Of a DNA stretch of 64,000 nt, positions 54,052 through 63,151 are shown one piece after another; the stretch's first letter is position 1; every line of letters begins with the position of its first letter. The position numbers were made by a program, and so were the translations under genes. The DNA is from Marsupella aquatica (taxonomy: Eukaryota > Marchantiophyta): assembly GCA_973895155.1 (NCBI GenBank), contig OZ316896.1, forward strand, positions 23,250,001 through 23,314,000. The letters run 5' to 3'. The notes below the pieces were generated by a model. That model did not search any database. It was not told where the DNA came from and saw nothing but the letters and a program-made list of their open reading frames with translations.

Positions 54052-57000
54052 ATACCAAGGGATCGGCATACAAGCCGATTACGAGGGCAGAACAAATTGA
54101 GGCCCTATTAGAAGCCGAGAGAGCACAGCGGCCTAACTCTCAGGAGCAAGAGGTGGATGAGATGGACAGACACGATCCAGAGCCAAGGCAGGAAGGGGAG
54201 CCGACCACTAATTCAAAACCGAATAGATCGGTAAGGGGACAATCTATGGACACCAAGGAAGGGACCGACTCGGCTAGTCCAGCCGAGATCCCAGTTTATG
54301 GAGGTATGAGATTAGAGAGACTGGAAGCCGAACTGGACCCGAATTTGAAGAAGCAGATTAATATGATCCAAGCACGGCAATATCGGAAGCTCGACTTAGG
54401 AGAGGGAAGAGAACTGAACTTAGGGAGAAACCTAGCACCTGAGCTCGAGAAAGAGATCAGTGACTTATTGATTGAATTTCAGGATGTGTTTGCATGGAGT
54501 CACCAAGATCTAAAGGGCGTAGATCCAACACTAGGGGAACATCGAATTGATCTCATGTTAGGAGCCAAATCATTTCGACAACCAATTCGAAGGATGAACC
54601 CGAAGTATTCCCTGCTGGTCAAAACAGAAATCGACAAACTAGTGGAAGCTGGATTCATCACTCCAGTCCTGCATTCAGACTGGGTGTCTCCAATTGTGAT
54701 AGTTCCCAAGAAAGCTGGACCCGATGGTAAACCCAAGATCCGGGTTTGTCAGGATTACAGGAAGCTGAATGAAGCAACATTAAAAGACCATTTTCCTTTA
54801 CCGTTTACTGATATGGTACTAGACATGGTAGCCAGTCATGAACTATATTCATTCATGGATGGATACTCTGGTTATAACCAAATCAGGATTCGGCAGGAAG
54901 ACCAAATCAAGACGGCCTTCATCACGGAATGGGGGATCTATGTCTTCAATCATATGCCGTTTGGACTCTGCAACGCACCAGCTATGTTCCAACGATTAAT
55001 GGTGAACATTTTTCATGATTACTTGAGAAAGTTCATGGAAATCTTCATTGATGACTTTGCAGTATTCGGGAAGGCATCGAAACATGCTAAATACCTCAGG
55101 AAAACCTTCATGAGATGTAGGGAGGTGGGTCTCAAATTACACCCCGATAAATGTTTTTTTGCAGTAACCGAGGGGGTGCTACTAGGTCACAAGGTATCAA
55201 GGAAGGGCATTGAGATTGACAAAGGTAAGCTAGCAGTATGGCTAGATATCATGCAACCTAAGAACATAAAGGATGTAAGATCCTTCTTGGGATGCATTGG
55301 TTACTATCGCCGGTTCATCAAGGATTTTGCCAAGCTAGCTTTACCATTAACCAATATGCTCAAGGCAGGAGCAGACTTCGAACCCACACCCGAACGAGTC
55401 ACGGCGGTGGTAGAATTGAAGCAGATGTTAGTAGAGGCCCCAGTCATGATAGCACCGGACTGGAACAAAGATTTTCATGTTTTTGTAGATGTCTCGGGCT
55501 TCTGTATTGGCTCAGTACTAAGTCAGTTGGATGAGAAAGGAAGGGACCATCCCATATACTTCGCAAGCCGTCAGCTTGCCGATGCCGAACGGAACTACTC
55601 TACCACGGAAAGAGAAGCATTAGGAGTCATTTATTCTTGTAAAAAGTTTAGGCATTATTTACTAGGGTACAAGGTAATCTTTCATACTGATCATGAAAGT
55701 TTGAAGTACCTAGTCAATAAGCCGGACCTTACAGGCAGAGTAGCAAGATGGATTTTGCTATTACAGGAGTTTGACTATGAGCTGAGGATCAAGCCGGGAA
55801 AGTTACATGCCAATGCCGACTTCTTTTCAAGGATCACAGGTAAACCTGCCACGGATTGCATCGATGATCGATTCCCCGACGAGGAGCTATTCGTTGTGGA
55901 AATAGCTGGTACATGGTACCCTGAGATTTTACAATTTCTCAGCACTTCCAGATTACAGCCAGGATTAAGCCGAGAGCAAGCCGCAGTCTTTGTGCGGAAG
56001 GTCAGACAGTATCAGTGCATTAAAGGCATACTGCACAAGCATGGAATCAACGGCACGATTCAAAGGTGTTTGGAGAAGAGAGAGGTAAAACGAGTCCTAC
56101 GGGCCATGCATGGAGAGGAGGCCGGAGGACATTTTGCCCCAGTAACCACGTCTAAGAAGATATTAAATGCCGGTTACTGGTGGCCCACCTTGCACAAAGA
56201 TGTCTATCAGTTTATCAAACAATGCGATCCTTGTCAACGAGCGGGAGGACCAAGGGCGTCCACCAGGCATCCACTGCACCCTATTCTACCTCTGGCACCA
56301 TTCGAGAAGTGGGGTATTGATTACATTGGACCTCTGAAACCACTGACCCACCCTCGACGGAACAAGTACATAATCCTGGCTACGGATTATGCAACTAAAT
56401 GGGTAGAGGCCAGACCAACAACGAAGGATGATGCAATTACTACGGCTAGATTCATGTATGAGCAGATCTTCACCAGGTATGGAGCACCCCTAGAATTAGT
56501 TAGTGATAGAGGAACCCATTTTTTGAATGATATAATTAGTCGTTTAAATGAGCAGTATTTAGTTAAACATAGGCCTACTACTCCCTACCATCCAAAGGCA
56601 AACGGGTTGACAGAACGAGCAAACGGAATCATAGGAAAGATATTGAACAAAACAGTAGCTCAGAACAAACTCGATTGGGATGATAAATTGTTTGCTGCTG
56701 TTTTTGCTTACAATCTTGCCTATAAATCCACTACCGGTCATACACCCTTCTTCTTAACCTTTGGACAAGAAGCCCTGGTACCCATGCAACTTGAGATACC
56801 GACATTTCAAGTTACAATTGAGGAAAGAGCCTCAGCGGAGGAGAGCCTAAAGGAGCGAGAATATAGGTTAGAAGCTTTAGAGGAAGCGAGAATGATTTCA
56901 GCCGAGAGAGTAGAATATAGACAGAATATCATGAAGCAGCAGTATGATAAAAGGTTAAAAGTAGTTAGTATTCATACCGGTGATCTTGTGCTACTTTATG

Positions 57001-57224
57001 ACAGTAGGTATAGTAGGTTTCCAGGAAAGCTTTACACTCGCTGGTTAGGACCCTTTAGAGTAACCATGATGTTCCCCAATGGCTCCGTGCAATTGGCCAA
57101 CATTACGGGGGAGGTATATCCAGTTCGCATCCATTATGACCGCCTCAAGAAATACTATATGGACGAAGATGAAGTTGTTCGCGAGGACGCTTCACAATTA
57201 AGTGGGGAGCTATGTGATGCCTAG
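53958..57224 (+). CDS. pol: Pol of gypsy 2: reverse transcriptase, RNase H, integrase
   Basis: Same -1 frame relation to gag, same domains and same LTR-borne stop codon (57222-57224) as gypsy 1. Catalytic residues are present: FIDDF in RT, the RNase H set, and integrase D, D, E (the E motif reads NGLTERANG). The segment VFNHMPFGLCN has His (CAT, 54951-54953) where gypsy 1 and most RTs have Arg. Two substitutions in the gag-pol overlap (GGGACAGGGGAT for GGGATAGTGGAT) show that the overlap sequence itself is not strictly fixed. Confidence 0.95.
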   Translation: MGSSSRDRGFSAGVVAEPTWSTTPSIIGKELNTKGSAYKPITRAEQIEALLEAERAQRPNSQEQEVDEMDRHDPEPRQEGEPTTNSKPNRSVRGQSMDTKEGTDSASPAEIPVYGGMRLERLEAELDPNLKKQINMIQARQYRKLDLGEGRELNLGRNLAPELEKEISDLLIEFQDVFAWSHQDLKGVDPTLGEHRIDLMLGAKSFRQPIRRMNPKYSLLVKTEIDKLVEAGFITPVLHSDWVSPIVIVPKKAGPDGKPKIRVCQDYRKLNEATLKDHFPLPFTDMVLDMVASHELYSFMDGYSGYNQIRIRQEDQIKTAFITEWGIYVFNHMPFGLCNAPAMFQRLMVNIFHDYLRKFMEIFIDDFAVFGKASKHAKYLRKTFMRCREVGLKLHPDKCFFAVTEGVLLGHKVSRKGIEIDKGKLAVWLDIMQPKNIKDVRSFLGCIGYYRRFIKDFAKLALPLTNMLKAGADFEPTPERVTAVVELKQMLVEAPVMIAPDWNKDFHVFVDVSGFCIGSVLSQLDEKGRDHPIYFASRQLADAERNYSTTEREALGVIYSCKKFRHYLLGYKVIFHTDHESLKYLVNKPDLTGRVARWILLLQEFDYELRIKPGKLHANADFFSRITGKPATDCIDDRFPDEELFVVEIAGTWYPEILQFLSTSRLQPGLSREQAAVFVRKVRQYQCIKGILHKHGINGTIQRCLEKREVKRVLRAMHGEEAGGHFAPVTTSKKILNAGYWWPTLHKDVYQFIKQCDPCQRAGGPRASTRHPLHPILPLAPFEKWGIDYIGPLKPLTHPRRNKYIILATDYATKWVEARPTTKDDAITTARFMYEQIFTRYGAPLELVSDRGTHFLNDIISRLNEQYLVKHRPTTPYHPKANGLTERANGIIGKILNKTVAQNKLDWDDKLFAAVFAYNLAYKSTTGHTPFFLTFGQEALVPMQLEIPTFQVTIEERASAEESLKEREYRLEALEEARMISAERVEYRQNIMKQQYDKRLKVVSIHTGDLVLLYDSRYSRFPGKLYTRWLGPFRVTMMFPNGSVQLANITGEVYPVRIHYDRLKKYYMDEDEVVREDASQLSGELCDA
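57201..57212 (+). other. Polypurine tract of gypsy 2
   Basis: AGTGGGGAGCTA directly before the 3' LTR, within the pol frame. Confidence 0.75.
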
Positions 57225-57327
57225 ACAGGAATCACTCGGCCGGTTAAGTGGGTAAAGCAGGAAGGCACCCTAGGAACACCTTAGTATAGTGACAAAACAA
57301 GGAAAATATAAACAATTAGGGGCAACC

Positions 57328-60300
57328 ATGGAACCCGGGCAGAGGCCGGAGGTAAGGCTGAGGGTGAAAACCCGATTAGGGTTAGGGCGCGTTAAGCGTC
57401 GGCGGCTAGGAAGGATCAACGGGAAGAAGGACCGGCAGAGGAGAGGGGTAAGGAGCGCTTGCAGGAGATGGTGGCTCATTTGCGAGCACGAACTAGGCAG
57501 ACGACTACGGGAGGCCAACTACTGTCAGCTGCTTAGGCAAGCACTCGGGGAGAGAGTAGATACCGACGATCAACCTAAGGAGGGTATGAGCAACGTCAAT
57601 CAAGCGGCACATTTCTGGGGATGCCTGTTCGAACGGGCAACTGAGTACATCAAGACTTACGAGGACGAGGAGTCAGAAAGGGCAGCTCGAGAACGGCAGG
57701 AGCTCGCTCGATTGTGGGAGCTGCAGAAGACGGCTTTCTTAGGAGGCGAACTCATCAAGGACGAGTTCCTGTGGACGCCTACTTCCAATCAACTCGACGA
57801 TCTTCTGTTTTGCAAGGACAGCGTCGTCGGCATCCGAGAGGCCATCAAGAACTGCAACGACATACACTGGGAATTAAAGGGTAGCACGGAAAGGTGGACC
57901 CAGGCAACGGTGCTAGGAGAAACCTCCACGGCAGCAGAGATGAAGAGGAAGGGAGCCGTCAACGATGAAGCCACCCCGGCAAAAAGAATGAGGTCGACGG
58001 CACCAAAGAAGCCAGCCGAGCAGCAGAGCAGGAGGCAGGAAGAAGCCGAAGAGGAGGAGGTCGATCCCATCAAGGCCATTCCAACCAGGGATGACACCTG
58101 GAAGGGCTGGGCGGCAACCCTACCGGTGGAGGTGCAACTACATTTTGCACGGGAGGAGGATGCATGCTTTACGGCCATGCAGACCAAGAAGTACCAAGGC
58201 TTCATGGCCGGATCCGGCTTGGAGGCCTTTGTAAGATTACCATGGCTGAAGCCGGAGGTACCGGAGTCAGACCTATTAGAATTCGTGGGGTCATGGGAAC
58301 CCGAGACCAATTGCACGAGGATATATGGGAAGGATTTCTATCTTACTCCCAAGGTGATTGCCGAAGTGTTTGGCTTGCCGATGGGCAATAAGACCAAAGT
58401 TGATACCAGGAAGACCTTGCCTGACAAGGAGTTCCGGTCGTTCCCCGGGCCATCAACGAAGAATGGCTTCTTCCGGAACACCTGCACCAACCCGCACATA
58501 GGAGAGATGATCGACTTCTTGCGGGTGACGATGCATTGTAACTTGCCGAGGGCAGAGATCGGCAAGGCACAGGTCTATCTGGCAGAAAGGCCAGACCCAA
58601 GCCGGGACTACAACGGGTACCTCCTCAACCAATTGAAGAAGATCTTAAAGGAGGAGCAGCAGGTAATCGGCATGGGGAGCGTGTCGCGGCTTGGCTATCA
58701 CATGCCGCTGTTGTGCCGGTATGCCAGAGGTCAGACTTTTGCCCCGGTACTTCCCCTGCAGGTAAGGGCACCCGAGGAAGCTCCAACGCCGAGGCCGTTG
58801 GCTGAGAGGCCTCAACCACCTATTAGTCCTACGATCAAGCAGGTGTTTAGGCCCAGGAAGGAAGACTTGCCGATGCAGCAACCAGGCATGCAGAGTCTGC
58901 TGAAACTACTGGAGAAAGAAAAGAAATCGGCATCGGCAACAACAACGGCAACGGCAACCATGCAGGACACTACTACAGAGGTAGGCCTACACCGGCTCAC
59001 AAGAGAAAACCCCTTTGCTGGAGACAAGGAGAGAATCAGGCCGGAATCCAAGCCAGGTGTTCGAATGTACGTGGGAACCTCAAGCTCCGAATCTGAGGCA
59101 GAATTGCCTGAAGCTCCTACCGAGGAAGAGGAGAGGGAGAAGCCGGAAATCCAAGAGGTAGAGGAGGCAGTGGAGGACTGCAGCCATGATAATTCCGGCT
59201 ATGGGTCGGACCATCACGTTCCAGGAGTAAGGACCTGTGGCCGGTTTGTCCCCACACTTCCAAGGGTAGTGCGAGGGGACCCCAACCAACAGAGTAGCCC
59301 TGAGTCTCCCCCACCAGATGTTGCTCCCCCGAGCTTCGACGGCATAAAACAGACGGTGCAGGAATTTCAGGAGCGAATCAAGCAGGAGGAAGAGGCCGCC
59401 CTGGCTAAGGAAAAGGATTTACCAGGAGGAGATTGGCCGGAGGACATCAGGCGGCTAGCCGAAAAAGGAAGCAAACCTCTAGCCACGATTGAAGAGATCC
59501 GCAGGACGGCTTGGGAGCAGAGGCCACGATGGGCGATGCCGATCACTTCTACTTACTCCACCTACGCTAAGAATAGAGCCATGGAGTATGGTGAGATGTG
59601 TGGGGAACTTGCGCTCGGCATCTTTGGAGAGGAGTTGGAGGTAGGACCCTTTTTCCATAGGGAGCAGTTGGAGAAGCACCAATTAGAAGAAGCGGTGGCT
59701 TTAGAGAGAAGCAAGAAGGACGAGGTCATTCGGCGGCTTAGGAGGATGGAAGCCGAGATTGAAGATCTAAGGGCGGCCAAGAAAGCCCAAGATGAACTGC
59801 GGATTAAACGACATGAGCTGAACATCATGCAGGGGCAGTTGGACGCCGCGCAGGCTGATAATCAGAATATCAAGGATAAACTGACTCAGACGCAGGAAGA
59901 GTTGGCCGACACGATCAAAGAAAGGGAAAAGTGGAAGCAAGAGCTGAAGAATACAGAGGAGGCCCACATAACAGCCAACAGCCGGGCCATGGCGAAGACT
60001 CAAAGAAAGGAATGGGCGTTGAAAGGGGAGCTCGAGAAAATCCGCGGAGCCCTTGAGCAGAAGGAGGTCGAGTTAGGAAAATCCTATCAAGGGATTATGG
60101 CGCTGCAGCAGGAGCTTGCATCCCTGACGGCCAGCTTCAAGGCCGACCTAAGGGAGAAGGACGAGATGCTCGAACAGACTTACGCCAAGATGAACCAGAT
60201 GGAGTCTGTCATCATTGCAGAGCTCGACAAGGAGCTAAGAGCAACCCAGGAGGAGAAGGCTACCTTGAAGAAGGAATTGGAGGAAGCCCACAGGGAGCAG

Positions 60301-60951
60301 GAGGAGGCCAAAAACGAGCTGGAGGGGGCACGTAAGGACCTGGATGAAACCCAAGAGGAGTTGGAGGAAATCACGAGGAAGATGGAGAACCTACAGCGGC
60401 GGGCCGACAACCAAACAGAGCGGCTGAAGAAACAAGCCGCAGTATTTAAATGCTTAGCTGCAGCAGGTCCATCTCCCGTTGGGACAAACCAGTTACCAGG
60501 GGTGGTAATTGCCGAAGGACAAGCCGCGCCACCTGCACCAGTGCCGGAATTAAGTGGGAAGGGGAAGGGACCAGCTGCCGAGCCACCAACGAAGAAGAAG
60601 CGGAAACCTTCAGGGTCAAGGAGTAATACGACTTCACAGGCCGTGGTGATCAAGGAGGTAGACCCAGCACCGACCCCAGACAGGGTCACGGCTAAGGATC
60701 CAACTACCCTAGGGGAAGGGGAAGCCGAAGCCGAGGGAGTGGCTGAAGCCGAAGCCGTGAGAGTGGCTGAGGCCAAAGCCGTGGGTATTGCCGAGGCCGG
60801 TGTCGAGGCTGAAGCCGAAGGTGGACCCAGTCAGGCCGAGGGAGAGTTGACTCGGTCAAGGGCAGGTAATCTGTCAGTAGGCGGGCCAACGGCAGTGGCT
60901 GCGGAGGAAGTGTTGGGGGCGTCCATTGAGGATCCACCACCGGTGTCGTGA
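57328..60951 (+). CDS. U3-embedded coiled-coil protein of gypsy 2, 3' LTR copy (1207 aa)
   Basis: Open from the ACCATGG start to the stop, with five or so replacements against the 5' LTR copy (KRMRSTAPK, PPISPTIKQVF, MAKTQRK, AEAKAVGI). This is the copy present at the 3' end of the genomic RNA: its ATG is 104 nt after the pol stop codon at 57224. If the protein is made from element RNA, this is the expected template. Confidence 0.8.
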   Translation: MEPGQRPEVRLRVKTRLGLGRVKRRRLGRINGKKDRQRRGVRSACRRWWLICEHELGRRLREANYCQLLRQALGERVDTDDQPKEGMSNVNQAAHFWGCLFERATEYIKTYEDEESERAARERQELARLWELQKTAFLGGELIKDEFLWTPTSNQLDDLLFCKDSVVGIREAIKNCNDIHWELKGSTERWTQATVLGETSTAAEMKRKGAVNDEATPAKRMRSTAPKKPAEQQSRRQEEAEEEEVDPIKAIPTRDDTWKGWAATLPVEVQLHFAREEDACFTAMQTKKYQGFMAGSGLEAFVRLPWLKPEVPESDLLEFVGSWEPETNCTRIYGKDFYLTPKVIAEVFGLPMGNKTKVDTRKTLPDKEFRSFPGPSTKNGFFRNTCTNPHIGEMIDFLRVTMHCNLPRAEIGKAQVYLAERPDPSRDYNGYLLNQLKKILKEEQQVIGMGSVSRLGYHMPLLCRYARGQTFAPVLPLQVRAPEEAPTPRPLAERPQPPISPTIKQVFRPRKEDLPMQQPGMQSLLKLLEKEKKSASATTTATATMQDTTTEVGLHRLTRENPFAGDKERIRPESKPGVRMYVGTSSSESEAELPEAPTEEEEREKPEIQEVEEAVEDCSHDNSGYGSDHHVPGVRTCGRFVPTLPRVVRGDPNQQSSPESPPPDVAPPSFDGIKQTVQEFQERIKQEEEAALAKEKDLPGGDWPEDIRRLAEKGSKPLATIEEIRRTAWEQRPRWAMPITSTYSTYAKNRAMEYGEMCGELALGIFGEELEVGPFFHREQLEKHQLEEAVALERSKKDEVIRRLRRMEAEIEDLRAAKKAQDELRIKRHELNIMQGQLDAAQADNQNIKDKLTQTQEELADTIKEREKWKQELKNTEEAHITANSRAMAKTQRKEWALKGELEKIRGALEQKEVELGKSYQGIMALQQELASLTASFKADLREKDEMLEQTYAKMNQMESVIIAELDKELRATQEEKATLKKELEEAHREQEEAKNELEGARKDLDETQEELEEITRKMENLQRRADNQTERLKKQAAVFKCLAAAGPSPVGTNQLPGVVIAEGQAAPPAPVPELSGKGKGPAAEPPTKKKRKPSGSRSNTTSQAVVIKEVDPAPTPDRVTAKDPTTLGEGEAEAEGVAEAEAVRVAEAKAVGIAEAGVEAEAEGGPSQAEGELTRSRAGNLSVGGPTAVAAEEVLGASIEDPPPVS

Positions 60952-61872
60952 CGGTGCAAGGGCGCCGTTCCTTTTAGGGAGGGCGGACGTGGAGGGAGGA
61001 GGCGTGAGTGGGCAGGGCGGGCGCGGATCTCCACGTTTAGGATTAGGATCAGAACCAGGAGCGGCCCTGACACTTAGCTTAGTGGGATTGCGGTCCCACT
61101 GGTAGGAGCAACACTTGTGCTCCTGCCTTGCTGTACATAGGTAGATTCGGGCAAGTAGATTACTGTTAAGTAGATTAGGCTTACGATGCAAAGAATGGCG
61201 GATCCACTACCAGGATAAGTACCTGGGCAGCGGGGAGATCAGGGCCTCTTCTTTAGCAAGTTTTTAGTTTGCACCAGCCGGGCTGGGATCAAGTAGTACG
61301 AGAAGCTCTCGGTTAGTCATACAGTGACCCTTGTGTATATTCATGTTTCCTCATGCCTAAGAGCTGAATAGAGTTGGCCTCACGGCTTAGTTCGCAGAAC
61401 TTGTGTATGAGATGTACTGTTTGTATGGCAAGTGCATGGTATGACTCAGTCAGAATGAGTCATTTTGCTATTTGTGTGTCGCATTAACTTGTGTGAAGAG
61501 TGCCCACATCAACAGAAGGAAGGAAAGTAAGCAGGGGAGTGAGAGTTGGATGTGTCGAGCTGAGAGAGGTCTTAGCGGCTTAACCAAGCCTATTGGGGAT
61601 CATTCCGGCGGCGGAATCCAAACATACCTAACAAGACGGAGGGGAAGACAGGGGAAGACAGGGGAAGGCCTATATTAGGCCGGCTACGTATCTCATGACC
61701 CGATGAAGGATCTGTCCAGTATATGTGTGTAAAATGTTAATAGTAGTAGTAGAAGGTTAGCAGCGTCCCATGCCGCTAAGCCGCGGAAACGGCCTCGCCA
61801 AGCACGAAACCTGCGGGAATCGGCTTGAGCTGGGGGGTTTCTTGGGTTTAGGGAGCCATGGGACGCACCACA
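60952..61872 (+). other. Non-coding right part of the gypsy 2 3' LTR
   Basis: Same content as 50068-50988. It ends GGGACGCACCACA, followed by the GCTTT target duplication. Confidence 0.4.
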
Positions 61873-61877
61873 GCTTT

Positions 61878-62490
61878 TCAATTCTTGTCTCTGTTCAATG
61901 CTGTCCTTATGGAATGCGCTCTCAGTCTTTGAATGGTTGCATTCAATCCTCTGTTTTGTTCGTGCCTTTCCTCCTCTCTCGATCGTTTTATGCCCCCTTC
62001 CTCTATAATTTTCATTATCTGCTATCCTTATCAGAATTTGTTTCGTTTCTTCTCAAATTTAAAGGTCGTTTCCAGAGGGGTTTCTTCACCTTCAATCCTT
62101 ATTGTTTCTCGCCTCAATCCTTAATACTTTCGATTCTCTTTGTCAGCGCCTTACCAATGTTCATTGCTAGTGCTTTCTCTCACACCGACTCTTTCTCGAT
62201 TCTTGCTTAATCGTTTTCTCTCGCTCTCTCTCGTGCCTCCTTAAGTGATCTTCAATGTCCTTATGAGATCGGTCCGTCATGGTTCGGCATAGGTAGTCCA
62301 TGGCTTCCGCAATGACATTTGGAGGAATCACAAACATCCTTGTTAAACCTAAAATTAGAAATGTGATCGAGAAGTTCTCATCCATAGCTTCTTGGGAGGG
62401 GCAGTTATGTCAAATCTATAAACACTCAATGAAAATCTGGCCTTTCTCTCAAAGAAAAGATTGCTCGTGGAGAGCTACGTGCTGATAACG
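61878..62490 (-). other. Interior of copia A, right of gypsy 2
   Basis: Contains the start of the copia A interior on the minus strand: the putative primer site at 62478-62490, then a leader. One small minus-strand frame, 62167-62385 (72 codons, MDENFSITFLILGLTRMFV start, charged Arg/Glu-rich end), begins about 105 nt after the LTR. It matches no Gag motif known to me and may be a remnant. The left part is T/C-rich, like 44870-46300. Confidence 0.45.
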
Positions 62491-62633
62491 TGTTGTGGGA
62501 GAAATGAGACAAAGAGTTGGTTCCATCTTTACTCTTGGTAGAGTATGTACATGTGGCTACGGCCTAAGTAGTTAGGGTAGTTACATAGGTAGTTATCCCA
62601 AAGGTAGACTTAACTCAAGTATGAGTTACAACA
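62491..62633 (-). repeat. 5' LTR of copia A (143 bp)
   Basis: Plus-strand TGTTGTGGG...TTACAACA, followed by the AACTA target duplication at 62634-62638. Confidence 0.9.
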
Positions 62634-62800
62634 AACTACACATTCCAACCTTTTTCCAATCTTAATATATGACCAATTCATGGTCTTGATGTACAATGTT
62701 GGTTAGGGTGGTTATAACCATTCACCTCTCTTAACCTATTCATATCCTGTCTATTCATATCTCTAAGCCTTACATCTAGGATGACATATGTATTACAACA

Positions 62801-63151
62801 CTCCCCCTTGATTGCTAAAAAATTGGCATTTTGTGCAATCAAATGAGTAATAGATGGGAATCCTAGTGGAATGTCTTAGTTTCTACGATACCATCAAGTG
62901 TAACCTCATTAAAAACCCTCTGCTTTCTTCTAGGGATAAAAAGAGTGTTACCACTTTCAATGACGGATCAAGAAAATTGTAAAGTGAGGAATAGGTTAGG
63001 ATAAGTGTATTTAATGGGGTATATGAGTGAAGGAGATTAAAGGGAATGTAATGTAACTATATGTTGTGAGTTGGTGTGTATCAAGTGGCGAAACGCATAG
63101 TTAGTTTGGGAAGGAGGGAACAGCGGAATAGCTAAAGAGTAAGGAGTATCA
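62801..63151 (-). other. Copia B 3' untranslated region and polypurine tract
   Basis: CTCCCCCTT at 62801-62809 (purine-rich on the minus strand) abuts the LTR. The rest is AT-rich without a frame and shares TGTAACCTCATTAAAA with copia A. Confidence 0.6.

Larger units (their letters stand above)
57213..61872 (+). repeat. 3' LTR of gypsy 2 (4660 bp)
   Basis: Differs from its 5' partner at about nine sites that can be seen by eye, for example AAGAATGAGG for AAGAACGAGG (57984 region), ATCAAGCAGG for ATCGAGCAGG (58834 region) and GAGATCAGGG for GAGCTCAGGG (61236 region). Confidence 0.96.
46324..61877 (+). mobile_element. Gypsy LTR retrotransposon 2 (46329-61872) with its GCTTT target duplication
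   Basis: The element itself is 46329-61872 (15,544 bp): 5' LTR 46329-50988, interior 50989-57212, 3' LTR 57213-61872. It is flanked by perfect GCTTT repeats (46324-46328 and 61873-61877). The interior is the same length as in gypsy 1 (6224 bp). By eye the two LTRs differ at about nine positions in 4660, so insertion is very recent. All frames, including both copies of the U3 ORF, are open. A possible defect is a His in place of the conserved Arg in the RT motif before MPFGL (54951-54953). Confidence 0.97.
43552..62633 (-). mobile_element. Copia-type element A, non-autonomous, with gypsy 2 inside
   Basis: Identical 143-bp LTRs but for one base (AGAATATG against AGAGTATG) lie at 43552-43694 and 62491-62633, with plus-strand ends TGTTGTGGG...TTACAACA. 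The 5-bp target duplication AACTA is perfect (43547-43551 and 62634-62638). A polypurine tract (CTCCCCCTTT on plus, 43695-43704) abuts the left LTR, so the element points left and the right LTR is its 5' LTR. Next to that LTR, CGTTATCAGCACG (62478-62490, minus strand) could be the primer site. Without gypsy 2 its interior is about 3.25 kb and has no recognisable pol, so it depends on helpers. Confidence 0.88.
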
